Assembly: GCA_002329385.1 (NCBI GenBank)
Contig: DCTR01000031.1
Location: 1-12,562 of the forward strand
Source: Candidatus Shapirobacteria bacterium UBA1435
Lineage (GTDB): Bacteria > Patescibacteriota > Microgenomatia > UBA12405
DNA: 12,562 bases
Direction of reading: 5' to 3'
In this document: in pieces, positions 1-6,254 of the stretch
How the letters are laid out: each line of letters opens with the position of its first letter
How positions within the stretch are numbered: position 1 is the stretch's first letter
Made by a program: the position numbers and the translations under genes
Notes under the pieces: generated by a model
What the model was told of the DNA's origin: nothing
What the model saw: only the letters and a program-made list of their open reading frames with translations
Databases searched by the model: none

Positions 1-386
1 GGCTGATTATTTTATCTCTCGTCCTGGTCGTTGGTTCTCAAAACTTCCGTGGCTGGATTAAAGGAGAAAAACTCTGGAGTGGTTTAAGTTACTTTGTGCC
101 CCATCAGCTTGAAGACCTGAAGACGTTTAACTTTACCGACACCAGGCTGATCCGGAAGGCCAAAGAGCTAAACCTTAAACATGCGGTTGTTTTCGTTAAA
201 CACTGCGATCACTGGTGGTGTTACGGGTCGGTGACTGACGAGAATTCCATCAACTTTGACAGTAATATCGTCTGGGCTCACGATCTGGGCGACCAAAACT
301 ACCAATTAATCGACCAGTTTCCCACTCGTAGTTTTTACTTTGCCGACTACGATCAGGGTACAATAACTCCATACCATCTACCATGA
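1..386 (+). CDS. C-terminal end of a membrane glycosyltransferase-like protein (5' truncated by window)
   Basis: The reading frame is open from base 3 to the TGA at 384-386, so this is the 3' end of a longer gene. A GTG at 96 is just an internal valine codon. The visible part begins with a short hydrophobic run (LIILSLVLVV), probably the last membrane helix, then about 115 residues of soluble domain. A 'VVFV...WWCYG' strand followed by 'VWAHDLG...N..L...FPTRSFYF' resembles the outer C-terminal domain of GT39/PMT-like proteins, which often ends with such an 'ARDLG...N..L...PDR' pattern; this family call is from memory of the pattern. Two cysteines sit close together (codons at 204 and 219). 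The stop overlaps the next start in ATGA, so the two genes are probably co-transcribed and translationally coupled. The catalytic N-terminus is not visible. Confidence 0.6.
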   Translation, partial: LIILSLVLVVGSQNFRGWIKGEKLWSGLSYFVPHQLEDLKTFNFTDTRLIRKAKELNLKHAVVFVKHCDHWWCYGSVTDENSINFDSNIVWAHDLGDQNYQLIDQFPTRSFYFADYDQGTITPYHLP

Positions 387-2116
387 AAGACCGGATCATC
401 GTTTTTTTAATAATTCTTCTTGCTCTTGGCTTTCGGGCGTTTAATCTTGATTGGGATGAGAATCAGCATTTGCATCCCGACGAACGGTTTCTGACCATGG
501 TATTAAGTTCGATGGAGTTGCCGAAAAGTATACCTGAATATTTTAATCCGCAACTTTCAAAACTTAACCCCTACAACTTAAATTACTCCTTTTTTGTTTA
601 CGGCACTTTCCCGCTCAACCTTGTCCGCCTGGTCGGTGAGCTTGTCGGCCGTCGTCAGTATTGGGATATCTACTTGGTTGGTCGGGCGATGTCTGTCACC
701 TTCGACCTTCTAGTGGTTGCTTTGGTTTGGCGGATAGCCAGCATTCTTTTTGACCGTAAGGCCGGAATCTATGCCGCCTTTTTTTATGCCATCATGGTCT
801 TACCCATTCAACTGTCTCATTTTTTTACCGTCGACCCATATCTAAACTTCTTTCTTGTTCTTTCTTTCTATTTTGCCATTATTCCTCTAAATCGTCGGCT
901 TTCTGCCTCCCAAGAAAACCTCTCTGTTTTTCTTTCCGCCCAAAGCTTCGCTCTTGCCCTTGCCTGCAAGGTATCTGCCATTTATTTCTTGCCCCTAATC
1001 GCCTTAGTGCTTCTGGTTAGTCGATTGATGGGTAATCAGACTTTGTCCCGCAAGCTACTGTCTTTGTCTGTTGTTTCACTTTTTTATTTATTAACTGTCG
1101 CCTTTAGCTTTCGGCTTTTGCAGCCGCACGTTTTTTCTTCGGCTTCGCCGCTTAATTTTCAGATAAACCGTCAATTTATTGCCAATCTCAAGGAGTTAAA
1201 ATCATACTCTGATCCTCAGACCTGGTTCCCTCCGGCTATCCAATGGAAAGCAACTACGCCGGTTATCTATCCTCTGTCTAATTTGGCCATGTGGGGGCTT
1301 GGCTTACCCCTAGCTTTTATCGTCTTTTTTTCTTTGTTATTGTTTGTTTTTTTGGCCTATATCGACTGGCATCACCATAGATTGGTCACTCCCAAAAAGC
1401 AGATATGTCTCTCGATGTTCGTCTGGATGTTACTGTTTTTTGTCTACCAGGGTAGTCAGTTTGTCAAAACTATGCGTTATTTCAACATCATCTATCCCTT
1501 TTTGGCCGTCTTTGCCGGCTATGGTTTTGTCTGGTTCCGACAAAAGCTTCCTCAGTCCATCCGCTGGCTGTTCGGCATTTTGGTTATAATTCTTATCTCG
1601 ATCTACCCCGTTTCGTTTATGTCAATTTACACCCACCGTTCCAGTCGCCTTGCCGCCTCCGAGTGGATTTACCGCAATGTATCACCGGGGTCGACTCTGA
1701 CTTTTGAACACTGGGACGACGCTCTCCCTGCCCATTTGCCTGGCTACGTTTTTACCTATCGCCATCTCGAGTTGCCGATGTTTGCCGCCGATGACGAACA
1801 AAAATGGCAGGAGATAAATCAAAAACTTCTCCAGGTCGATTATCTGATCATGTCTTCCAATCGGCTCTATGGCACCATCCCTCGCCACCCCGATCACTAT
1901 CCGATCTCTTCTGACTTTTATCGCTCTTTACTTAACGACAGCCACCCCCAGTTTTACAAAGTCGCCGAATTTGCTTCCCGGCCGTGTTTTCCTCCTTTCG
2001 GCCGTCCGCTATTTTGTTATGTCGACGATAATGCCGAAGAGGCTTTTACGGTTTATGACCACCCAAAAGTATTAATCTTCCGCCGCAAAGCCCAAAGCTT
2101 ACCGCCAATTAATTAA
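383..2116 (+). CDS. GT39/PMT-like polytopic membrane glycosyltransferase, 577 aa
   Basis: A GT-C fold membrane protein that would transfer a sugar from a polyprenyl-phosphate donor on the outer face of the membrane. An N-terminal helix (residues 4-20) is followed by a loop carrying HPDERF at 31-36, whose D33-E34 pair fits the catalytic acidic motif of PMT-family enzymes. A second acidic site follows at TVDP (149-152), after the typical 'GRAMSVTFD' and 'LPIQLSHF' segments. Many hydrophobic segments run to about residue 415. From about 424 (AASEWIYRNVSPGS) to the end is a soluble outer domain with FEHWDDALP and, near the C-terminus, YDHPKV, a pattern I associate with PMT-like proteins found beside DUF2298 genes. 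Cysteines 535 and 545 could form a disulfide. The start overlaps the previous stop by four bases and has no Shine-Dalgarno. Substrate unknown. Confidence 0.8.
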   Translation: MKDRIIVFLIILLALGFRAFNLDWDENQHLHPDERFLTMVLSSMELPKSIPEYFNPQLSKLNPYNLNYSFFVYGTFPLNLVRLVGELVGRRQYWDIYLVGRAMSVTFDLLVVALVWRIASILFDRKAGIYAAFFYAIMVLPIQLSHFFTVDPYLNFFLVLSFYFAIIPLNRRLSASQENLSVFLSAQSFALALACKVSAIYFLPLIALVLLVSRLMGNQTLSRKLLSLSVVSLFYLLTVAFSFRLLQPHVFSSASPLNFQINRQFIANLKELKSYSDPQTWFPPAIQWKATTPVIYPLSNLAMWGLGLPLAFIVFFSLLLFVFLAYIDWHHHRLVTPKKQICLSMFVWMLLFFVYQGSQFVKTMRYFNIIYPFLAVFAGYGFVWFRQKLPQSIRWLFGILVIILISIYPVSFMSIYTHRSSRLAASEWIYRNVSPGSTLTFEHWDDALPAHLPGYVFTYRHLELPMFAADDEQKWQEINQKLLQVDYLIMSSNRLYGTIPRHPDHYPISSDFYRSLLNDSHPQFYKVAEFASRPCFPPFGRPLFCYVDDNAEEAFTVYDHPKVLIFRRKAQSLPPIN

Positions 2117-2128
2117 AACCAAACATTA

Positions 2129-3727
2129 ATGAGTGCGTTTTTTAACTTAAGCAGTCTTTTTCTTTTCTTTGCTGTCAGTCTACTAAATATCATTGCTTTG
2201 CGCCTCAAAATTGGCCCATTAGGAGCCATCTTTTGGCTACTATCCTACTTCTGGTTAATCGTCTACCTTTTCTATCGGCTCTTTTATCAGGTGAAGATCA
2301 GCAAATTTCCAATTTTAACTGTTATCAGCCTTCTATGCACTTTTGCCTTTATTTTGTTTAATCTCAACAGTGGTAAGCACCTTGGCGGCGAGACCACCCA
2401 GGAAACTAGCTGTTTGATTGCCCATCTTTCTTCCTCTCCCGACGGTGGCTATAACCAGACTTGTCTTTTTGGTTACCCTGCCCGTCAATTCTACCTGTCT
2501 TCCTTTCCTTCTCTATTTGGCCGCAACCTATTTAACCTTAATCTTGGCGGTTTCACTTACCTAGTTCTTGGCCTGACAACTTTTTGTTTGGGAGTTGTAG
2601 TCTTCGCCCGAAGTCATATTGCCGGTGATTTAGTCTCGGCCATCTTTGTTTGGATTTTGCCACATTCTCCACACTTCCTCTATCTTCTTTTTTATTTTGA
2701 ACAGGCGCTGTTCCCTGTCTGTCTTACCCTGATCTGTGTTGGTTTATTTTTGATGTATTGTGCCCAGAAAGATGATTTTCCTATCTATTCTCTCGGCCTT
2801 GCCATAAACTGGCTGATTTTTTCCTACACCCCATCACTATCAGTCGTGGTTTTGGGGATTTTGGTTCTCTTGTGGCTGGCTGTGCAATCCCGACACTCTC
2901 GCCAACGATTTGCCCCACTGTTTCTGATCAGTGTCTTTTGTTGCTGCTCTCTTGTTTTTTCCTTCCATCATCGTTCTGATCTTCGTTTAACCGCTGGTCG
3001 AGGCGACCTGTCCGCCTATCTTAAACCGGCCATCAATACCCTGTCGCATGTTTTTTTTCAAAGCCAGGGCATCGACTTTATTGACCCATCTTTACGGTTA
3101 TGGTTAACCGGCACGGTTTTTGCCGGCTTGAGTTTTCTCTTTGGTCCGCACTGGTTTTACCTCTCGGTCTGGATGGTTGGCACCTTGCTTGTTTCCTCTT
3201 TGTCTCCGGGTTTTGCCTCACCGTCGTTTGATTTTGCTCTCCATCGGGCGCTAGTCATCCTCCCGTTTGTATATCTGGCAGGCGCGACCCGTCTGTTGTC
3301 GTCGACTAAATGTCAGCCGGTCAAACTACTGGCGATAATTTTTGTTCTGCTTTGTCTTGGCGGCGGCCAAAGGTACTATCGTTATGTCTCCCGCCTGCCG
3401 GTGTCCAAGTATCACCAGCTAATCAACTGGTTGAAAAACAACGCTTTTCTCAACGAACAGCAATCGACTACTGTTTATTTGGTTGCTCACCCGTCAGATG
3501 GTTTTATCCCGTTAAACGATTTTTTGACTTACTTTTTTCCCAAAACTATGGCTAACAATCTTGCTGCCGATTTTTGTCATTCTGCCAAGCCAATTGCCGC
3601 CGGCGTTTATCTGCTTCCCTCAACCGTCGTCGATTGTCCTCTCTTAACCCAAAACACTCCCCTCCAGTCAAAGGAATTTACCGACCAGGTAAGCGGAACG
3701 CGTTATCGTGCCTTTCTCTATCCCTAA
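2129..3727 (+). CDS. Polytopic membrane protein, putative GT-C glycosyltransferase, 532 aa
   Basis: Not a family I can name with certainty. The N-terminus has three hydrophobic segments (about 5-25, 30-53, 60-79), then an extracytoplasmic loop with acidic residues (GGETTQE, 86-92) and two cysteines (95, 112), then GYPARQFYLSSFPSLFG (115-131) and further helices to about residue 410. An acidic first loop followed by a 'P.RQ' segment and many helices is the general plan of RgtA/B/C/D-like GT-C enzymes, so a role in moving sugars at the outer face is the best guess. The C-terminal outer domain has another cysteine pair (483, 503). The gene starts 12 bases after the previous stop with no visible Shine-Dalgarno, so it is probably the third gene of the same operon. 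Its TAA overlaps the convergent methyltransferase stop. It could instead be a flippase-like or wholly novel membrane protein. Confidence 0.6.
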   Translation: MSAFFNLSSLFLFFAVSLLNIIALRLKIGPLGAIFWLLSYFWLIVYLFYRLFYQVKISKFPILTVISLLCTFAFILFNLNSGKHLGGETTQETSCLIAHLSSSPDGGYNQTCLFGYPARQFYLSSFPSLFGRNLFNLNLGGFTYLVLGLTTFCLGVVVFARSHIAGDLVSAIFVWILPHSPHFLYLLFYFEQALFPVCLTLICVGLFLMYCAQKDDFPIYSLGLAINWLIFSYTPSLSVVVLGILVLLWLAVQSRHSRQRFAPLFLISVFCCCSLVFSFHHRSDLRLTAGRGDLSAYLKPAINTLSHVFFQSQGIDFIDPSLRLWLTGTVFAGLSFLFGPHWFYLSVWMVGTLLVSSLSPGFASPSFDFALHRALVILPFVYLAGATRLLSSTKCQPVKLLAIIFVLLCLGGGQRYYRYVSRLPVSKYHQLINWLKNNAFLNEQQSTTVYLVAHPSDGFIPLNDFLTYFFPKTMANNLAADFCHSAKPIAAGVYLLPSTVVDCPLLTQNTPLQSKEFTDQVSGTRYRAFLYP

Positions 3728-4551
3728 ACCGGTCTGCTGATCTTGTAAACCAAGTTGACACTGGGTATTTTCTTTATCGGTCTTTCGTTAAGACTGTCAA
3801 TAAAATAAATTGGGAAAAGCAAAATTGACGATAATCGACTGCCGCCGGTTTCTGAAAAACGATTGAACTCCGGCAGCCACCCTTTTTCTACCAAGTTTTT
3901 TCCCACTCCGTAAAACAGAAAATGTGAAAAAGGAAAACAATAACTGGTGGCCCGCCAAACCTTCTCCACCTTAAAGCCTTGGGCCTCCAGCTTTTCTTTT
4001 AGCTCGTTTTCGTCGTATAACCTGACATGGTCTGCCCAGATTCCTGAAAGCCACCATATGTTTGCCGGTAAATGCCTCCCGGTTGATCTCTCCAGCAGCC
4101 AGTTTGCCGGATCCCACCAAAATGGGTATCTTTTGTTTGGCACCGTCACTATCGCCTTACCTCCCGGCTTCATCACCCGGTACATCTCCGAAATCGCCAA
4201 TCCGTCATTGGGGATATGTTCCAGTATTTCCGTTGCCAAAATCCGGTCAAACGCCCTGTCTCTAAGGGGTAGTTTAGTTGCGTCTCCTTGTATTAATCTG
4301 GCCTCTCCCAGTCTACAATTTTGTTTTGCCGTTAATAAATATTTTTTGTTTAGGTCCACTCCGGTAAAATCAATTTTCGGCCACAAATTCAACAACGTTT
4401 TCGCATAAAACCCTCTACCGCATCCGATCTCCAGTATTTTTTCATTCCCTTTCATTTCTAAATTTTCCAGAATAATTTTTGCCCTTCTCTTATATGCCGG
4501 GTCAGGTTCCTTTGTCAGGATTTCCTTAATCTTTTCTGAATACTTTTTCAT
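3724..4551 (-). CDS. Class I SAM-dependent methyltransferase, 275 aa
   Basis: A Methyltransf_11-type Rossmann enzyme. Motif I is EIGCGRGFYA (41-50), the ribose-binding acidic residue is D66 in TGVDLN, the adenine-contacting motif is QGDATKLPL (88-96), and the core ends with ILATEILEH (104-112) and VMKPGGKAIVTVPN (126-139). The region after this (WWDPANWLLE, then DHVRLYDENELKEKLEAQGF at 174-193) matches methyltransferases that act on glycans, lipids or small molecules. A hydrophobic stretch near 241-252 may let it touch the membrane. The start is set by a GGAGG three bases upstream, inside the preceding glycosyltransferase gene, which it overlaps by 26 bases. The spacing is tight. As last gene of a HAD-GT4-methyltransferase operon it probably methylates a sugar or lipid-linked intermediate; the substrate is inferred only from context. 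Confidence 0.88.
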   Translation of the reverse strand: MKKYSEKIKEILTKEPDPAYKRRAKIILENLEMKGNEKILEIGCGRGFYAKTLLNLWPKIDFTGVDLNKKYLLTAKQNCRLGEARLIQGDATKLPLRDRAFDRILATEILEHIPNDGLAISEMYRVMKPGGKAIVTVPNKRYPFWWDPANWLLERSTGRHLPANIWWLSGIWADHVRLYDENELKEKLEAQGFKVEKVWRATSYCFPFSHFLFYGVGKNLVEKGWLPEFNRFSETGGSRLSSILLFPIYFIDSLNERPIKKIPSVNLVYKISRPV

Positions 4552-5659
4552 ATTCCTCCAATGTTTGTTGATAATCGAAAATTTTTTTGGCCTTTCCCCG
4601 ATATTTCACATACTTATCTCTATCTTTATAAACTCTTGCAATGGCTGCGGCCATCTTTTTTGGGTCGGCCGGTGGCACAATCATCCCCATTTTAGTGTTT
4701 TTCACCACCCATCTTGCTCCGGGTATGTCGGTGCATACCGATGGTGTGCCGCAAAGGACTGCTTCGATTTGCGAAGATGGAAAACAGTCTGTTCTCGATG
4801 GCTGAACATAAACGTCCAGGCTTCCATAGAAGGCCAGCAATTCATCTCGGTTATTAATCAGTCCAAGCAGTCGGACGCGGTCTTTATGCTTATCGATCAA
4901 CATTCTAATTTTTTCCCAAAAATTTTCATATTTAATCTTGTAATCCCCGGCCATCACCAGCACCGCATTTGGAATTTCCTTAACAAGCCAAGGTATTGAT
5001 TTCAGAAGGAAATCCACCCCTTTCTCTTCTACGAATCTGCCGGAGTAGCCAATCACTACTTTATCCGTCAACGAATTCCGCTTTTTGAAATCTGCAACTT
5101 TTTTTCGATCGACAATCATTTTTTCAAACAGGGGCAACACCACCCGCCATTTGTCTTCCAGCGGTGAAAGTAATTTGGAATTCTTGGCATAGTCCTTCGA
5201 TTGGATTAATACCCCGTTTGACAACCTGATTGATAACCCGGTCGTCAACCGGTAGATCTTTTCCACCAGTCTTCCCTTCCATCCCGACTCATTTGGTAAA
5301 ACCAGGTCGCCGTTGTGCACCAAAAACACCTTTTTCCCCAACAGTCTACAGATCGGCGTTACCAGTATCACTTCTTGAAGTGGCAAATATACCACTACGG
5401 TGTCGGCCTCTCTTAACAGCCTGATCATTGTCGGCAAAAAGCCCGGCATAATCACGCTTCTAAGCATCCGAAACCAGTAGCTTACCCTTACTACTCGAAC
5501 CCCCGCTATCTTTTCTTTTGGCGGTAACTTTTTGTCGTGCTGGCTGCAAAGCACCGTAACCGGATTGTTTTTTGCCAGACCTTCAGCCAACCTGGCCGCA
5601 TACTGGGTTAATCCCGTCCAGTGCGGTCGGTAATAAGTCAGGACGAATAAGTATCTCAT
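4526..5659 (-). CDS. GT4-family (GT-B fold) glycosyltransferase, 377 aa
   Basis: A cytoplasmic retaining glycosyltransferase using a nucleotide-sugar donor. The N-terminal domain begins MRYLFVLTYYRPHWTG with the usual glycine-containing loop, then QYAARLAEGLA. The C-terminal domain shows SGRFVEEKGVDFLL (206-219; R208 and K213 fit the diphosphate-binding pair), VLVMAGDY, VRLLGLI and LDVYVQPSRTDCFPSSQIEAVLCGTP. In the EX7E donor-binding motif the first glutamate is aspartate (D291) while the second is kept (E299). Length is normal for GT4. The start ATG overlaps the stop of the HAD gene in ATGA, so translation is probably coupled. It likely adds a sugar to a lipid carrier or glycan made by this locus; donor and acceptor cannot be read from the sequence. 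Confidence 0.9.
   Translation of the reverse strand: MRYLFVLTYYRPHWTGLTQYAARLAEGLAKNNPVTVLCSQHDKKLPPKEKIAGVRVVRVSYWFRMLRSVIMPGFLPTMIRLLREADTVVVYLPLQEVILVTPICRLLGKKVFLVHNGDLVLPNESGWKGRLVEKIYRLTTGLSIRLSNGVLIQSKDYAKNSKLLSPLEDKWRVVLPLFEKMIVDRKKVADFKKRNSLTDKVVIGYSGRFVEEKGVDFLLKSIPWLVKEIPNAVLVMAGDYKIKYENFWEKIRMLIDKHKDRVRLLGLINNRDELLAFYGSLDVYVQPSRTDCFPSSQIEAVLCGTPSVCTDIPGARWVVKNTKMGMIVPPADPKKMAAAIARVYKDRDKYVKYRGKAKKIFDYQQTLEEYEKVFRKD
4555..4559 (-). promoter_or_regulatory. Shine-Dalgarno (GGAGG) of the methyltransferase gene
   Basis: On the minus strand GGAGG lies three bases before the ATG at 4551, inside the end of the glycosyltransferase gene. It is the only strong Shine-Dalgarno I see before any start in the window, and it fixes the start of the methyltransferase. 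The spacing is shorter than the usual 5-8 bases. Confidence 0.55.
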
Positions 5660-6198
5660 CTCACCATCTCGTCTAAATTATCAACCATTTTTGCCACCCG
5701 GCAATGACTTTTGTATTTTGAAAAACAAAACACCCTGATCTTTAGTCTCTCCGATAGATAATCAGCAATCTCTGGGTCGTCGTCGACATAAACATCTGCC
5801 TTAATTTTTTTTAATATTCTCTCTTTAAACAAATGCGGTTGTTCGTTTTCCAAATTTAGATATATCTTACGGAACAAGCTCTTAAGTCCTCTTTTTTCAA
5901 GCCATAACTTTGTCTCTTTCTTTAGAAAAGAATACCTTGCCGAAATGATATATAGTTTATGTTTTTTGCTCCGGCTAAGTCTTTTAACCAACGTTGTATT
6001 TGTTTCAATCGGTGGTCTAAAAAAGAATATGTGGGATATTTTTCTGATCCATATTTCCCACTCGTGTTTCGGGTAACGGTAATGCAATCCTTTGTTCCGG
6101 CTTCCCTTAAATAGTCGCTCCAGTAGTTGTTTTGGAATAATTGGTGGTTTGTCGACGATCACCCCGTCAAGATCGAATGCCAGAATTTTCCTTTTCAC
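5656..6198 (-). CDS. HAD-superfamily phosphatase / NT5C-like nucleotidase, 180 aa
   Basis: A small HAD hydrolase. Motif I is FDLDGVIVD (8-16), with nucleophile D9 and acid/base D11. Motif II is S86 in YIISARYS. The motif III lysine is probably K125 or one of K130/K131, and motif IV is the acidic VYVDDDPE (136-143). The 'SAR...K..T..WL...GL' spacing resembles the NT5C group (deoxyribonucleotidase-like), whose members are often misassigned, so the substrate is open. As first gene before a GT4 enzyme and a methyltransferase it could dephosphorylate a sugar- or lipid-phosphate intermediate; that is inference. The start is GTG. It is preferred because a consensus extended -10 lies 7 bases upstream, and because motif I is already at residue 9, leaving little room for a later start. 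There is no Shine-Dalgarno. Confidence 0.78.
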   Translation of the reverse strand: MKRKILAFDLDGVIVDKPPIIPKQLLERLFKGSRNKGLHYRYPKHEWEIWIRKISHIFFFRPPIETNTTLVKRLSRSKKHKLYIISARYSFLKKETKLWLEKRGLKSLFRKIYLNLENEQPHLFKERILKKIKADVYVDDDPEIADYLSERLKIRVFCFSKYKSHCRVAKMVDNLDEMVR

Positions 6199-6205
6199 AC
6201 AAAAA

Positions 6206-6214
6206 ATTATAACA
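6206..6214 (-). promoter_or_regulatory. Extended -10 promoter (TGn-TATAAT) for the HAD-GT4-methyltransferase operon
   Basis: Read on the minus strand, TGT is followed directly by a perfect TATAAT whose last base is 6206. No good -35 is seen at 16-18 bases upstream, which fits an extended -10 promoter. Transcription would start 6-8 bases downstream, at about 6198-6200, so the message would begin at or next to the GTG start codon (leaderless). The absence of any Shine-Dalgarno agrees. Confidence 0.6.
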
Positions 6215-6225
6215 GTCCCTCTTTT

Positions 6226-6254
6226 TAAAGCTACACGATGATAAAATAGCTTTA
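6226..6254. promoter_or_regulatory. Operator-like inverted repeat in the divergent promoter region
   Basis: TAAAGCTA (6226-6233) and TAGCTTTA (6247-6254) form a perfect 8-bp inverted repeat with a 13-bp spacer and 21 bp from arm centre to arm centre, about two helical turns. The spacer contains most of the -10 box of the DUF2298 gene, and the right arm overlaps its last base and the A of the ATG. This is the layout of a dimeric repressor site. The arms are AT-rich, so chance is possible, and no regulator gene is in the window. Confidence 0.35.
6239..6247 (+). promoter_or_regulatory. Extended -10 promoter (TGn-TAAAAT) for the DUF2298 gene
   Basis: TGA followed by TAAAAT (6242-6247) lies six bases before the ATG at 6254. 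The sequence 16-18 bases upstream (around CTCTTT) is a poor -35, so the extended -10 would carry promoter strength. The start site 6-8 bases downstream falls at the A of the ATG, predicting a leaderless message. No Shine-Dalgarno is present. Confidence 0.5.

Noticed and set aside
96-386. A separate 96-residue gene starting at GTG 96
   Set aside because: The frame is open upstream to the window edge and encodes a hydrophobic helix, so this is the end of a longer membrane protein gene.
2109-2116. TTAATTAA palindrome at the end of the second gene
   Set aside because: It merely holds the stop codon in AT-rich sequence; no arms or repeats around it suggest a site.
3947-4408. A 153-codon plus-strand open frame
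   Set aside because: It lies wholly antisense to the methyltransferase core motifs and has no recognisable protein features.
4565-4999. A 144-codon plus-strand open frame
   Set aside because: Antisense to the C-terminal domain of the GT4 enzyme, whose motifs are intact.
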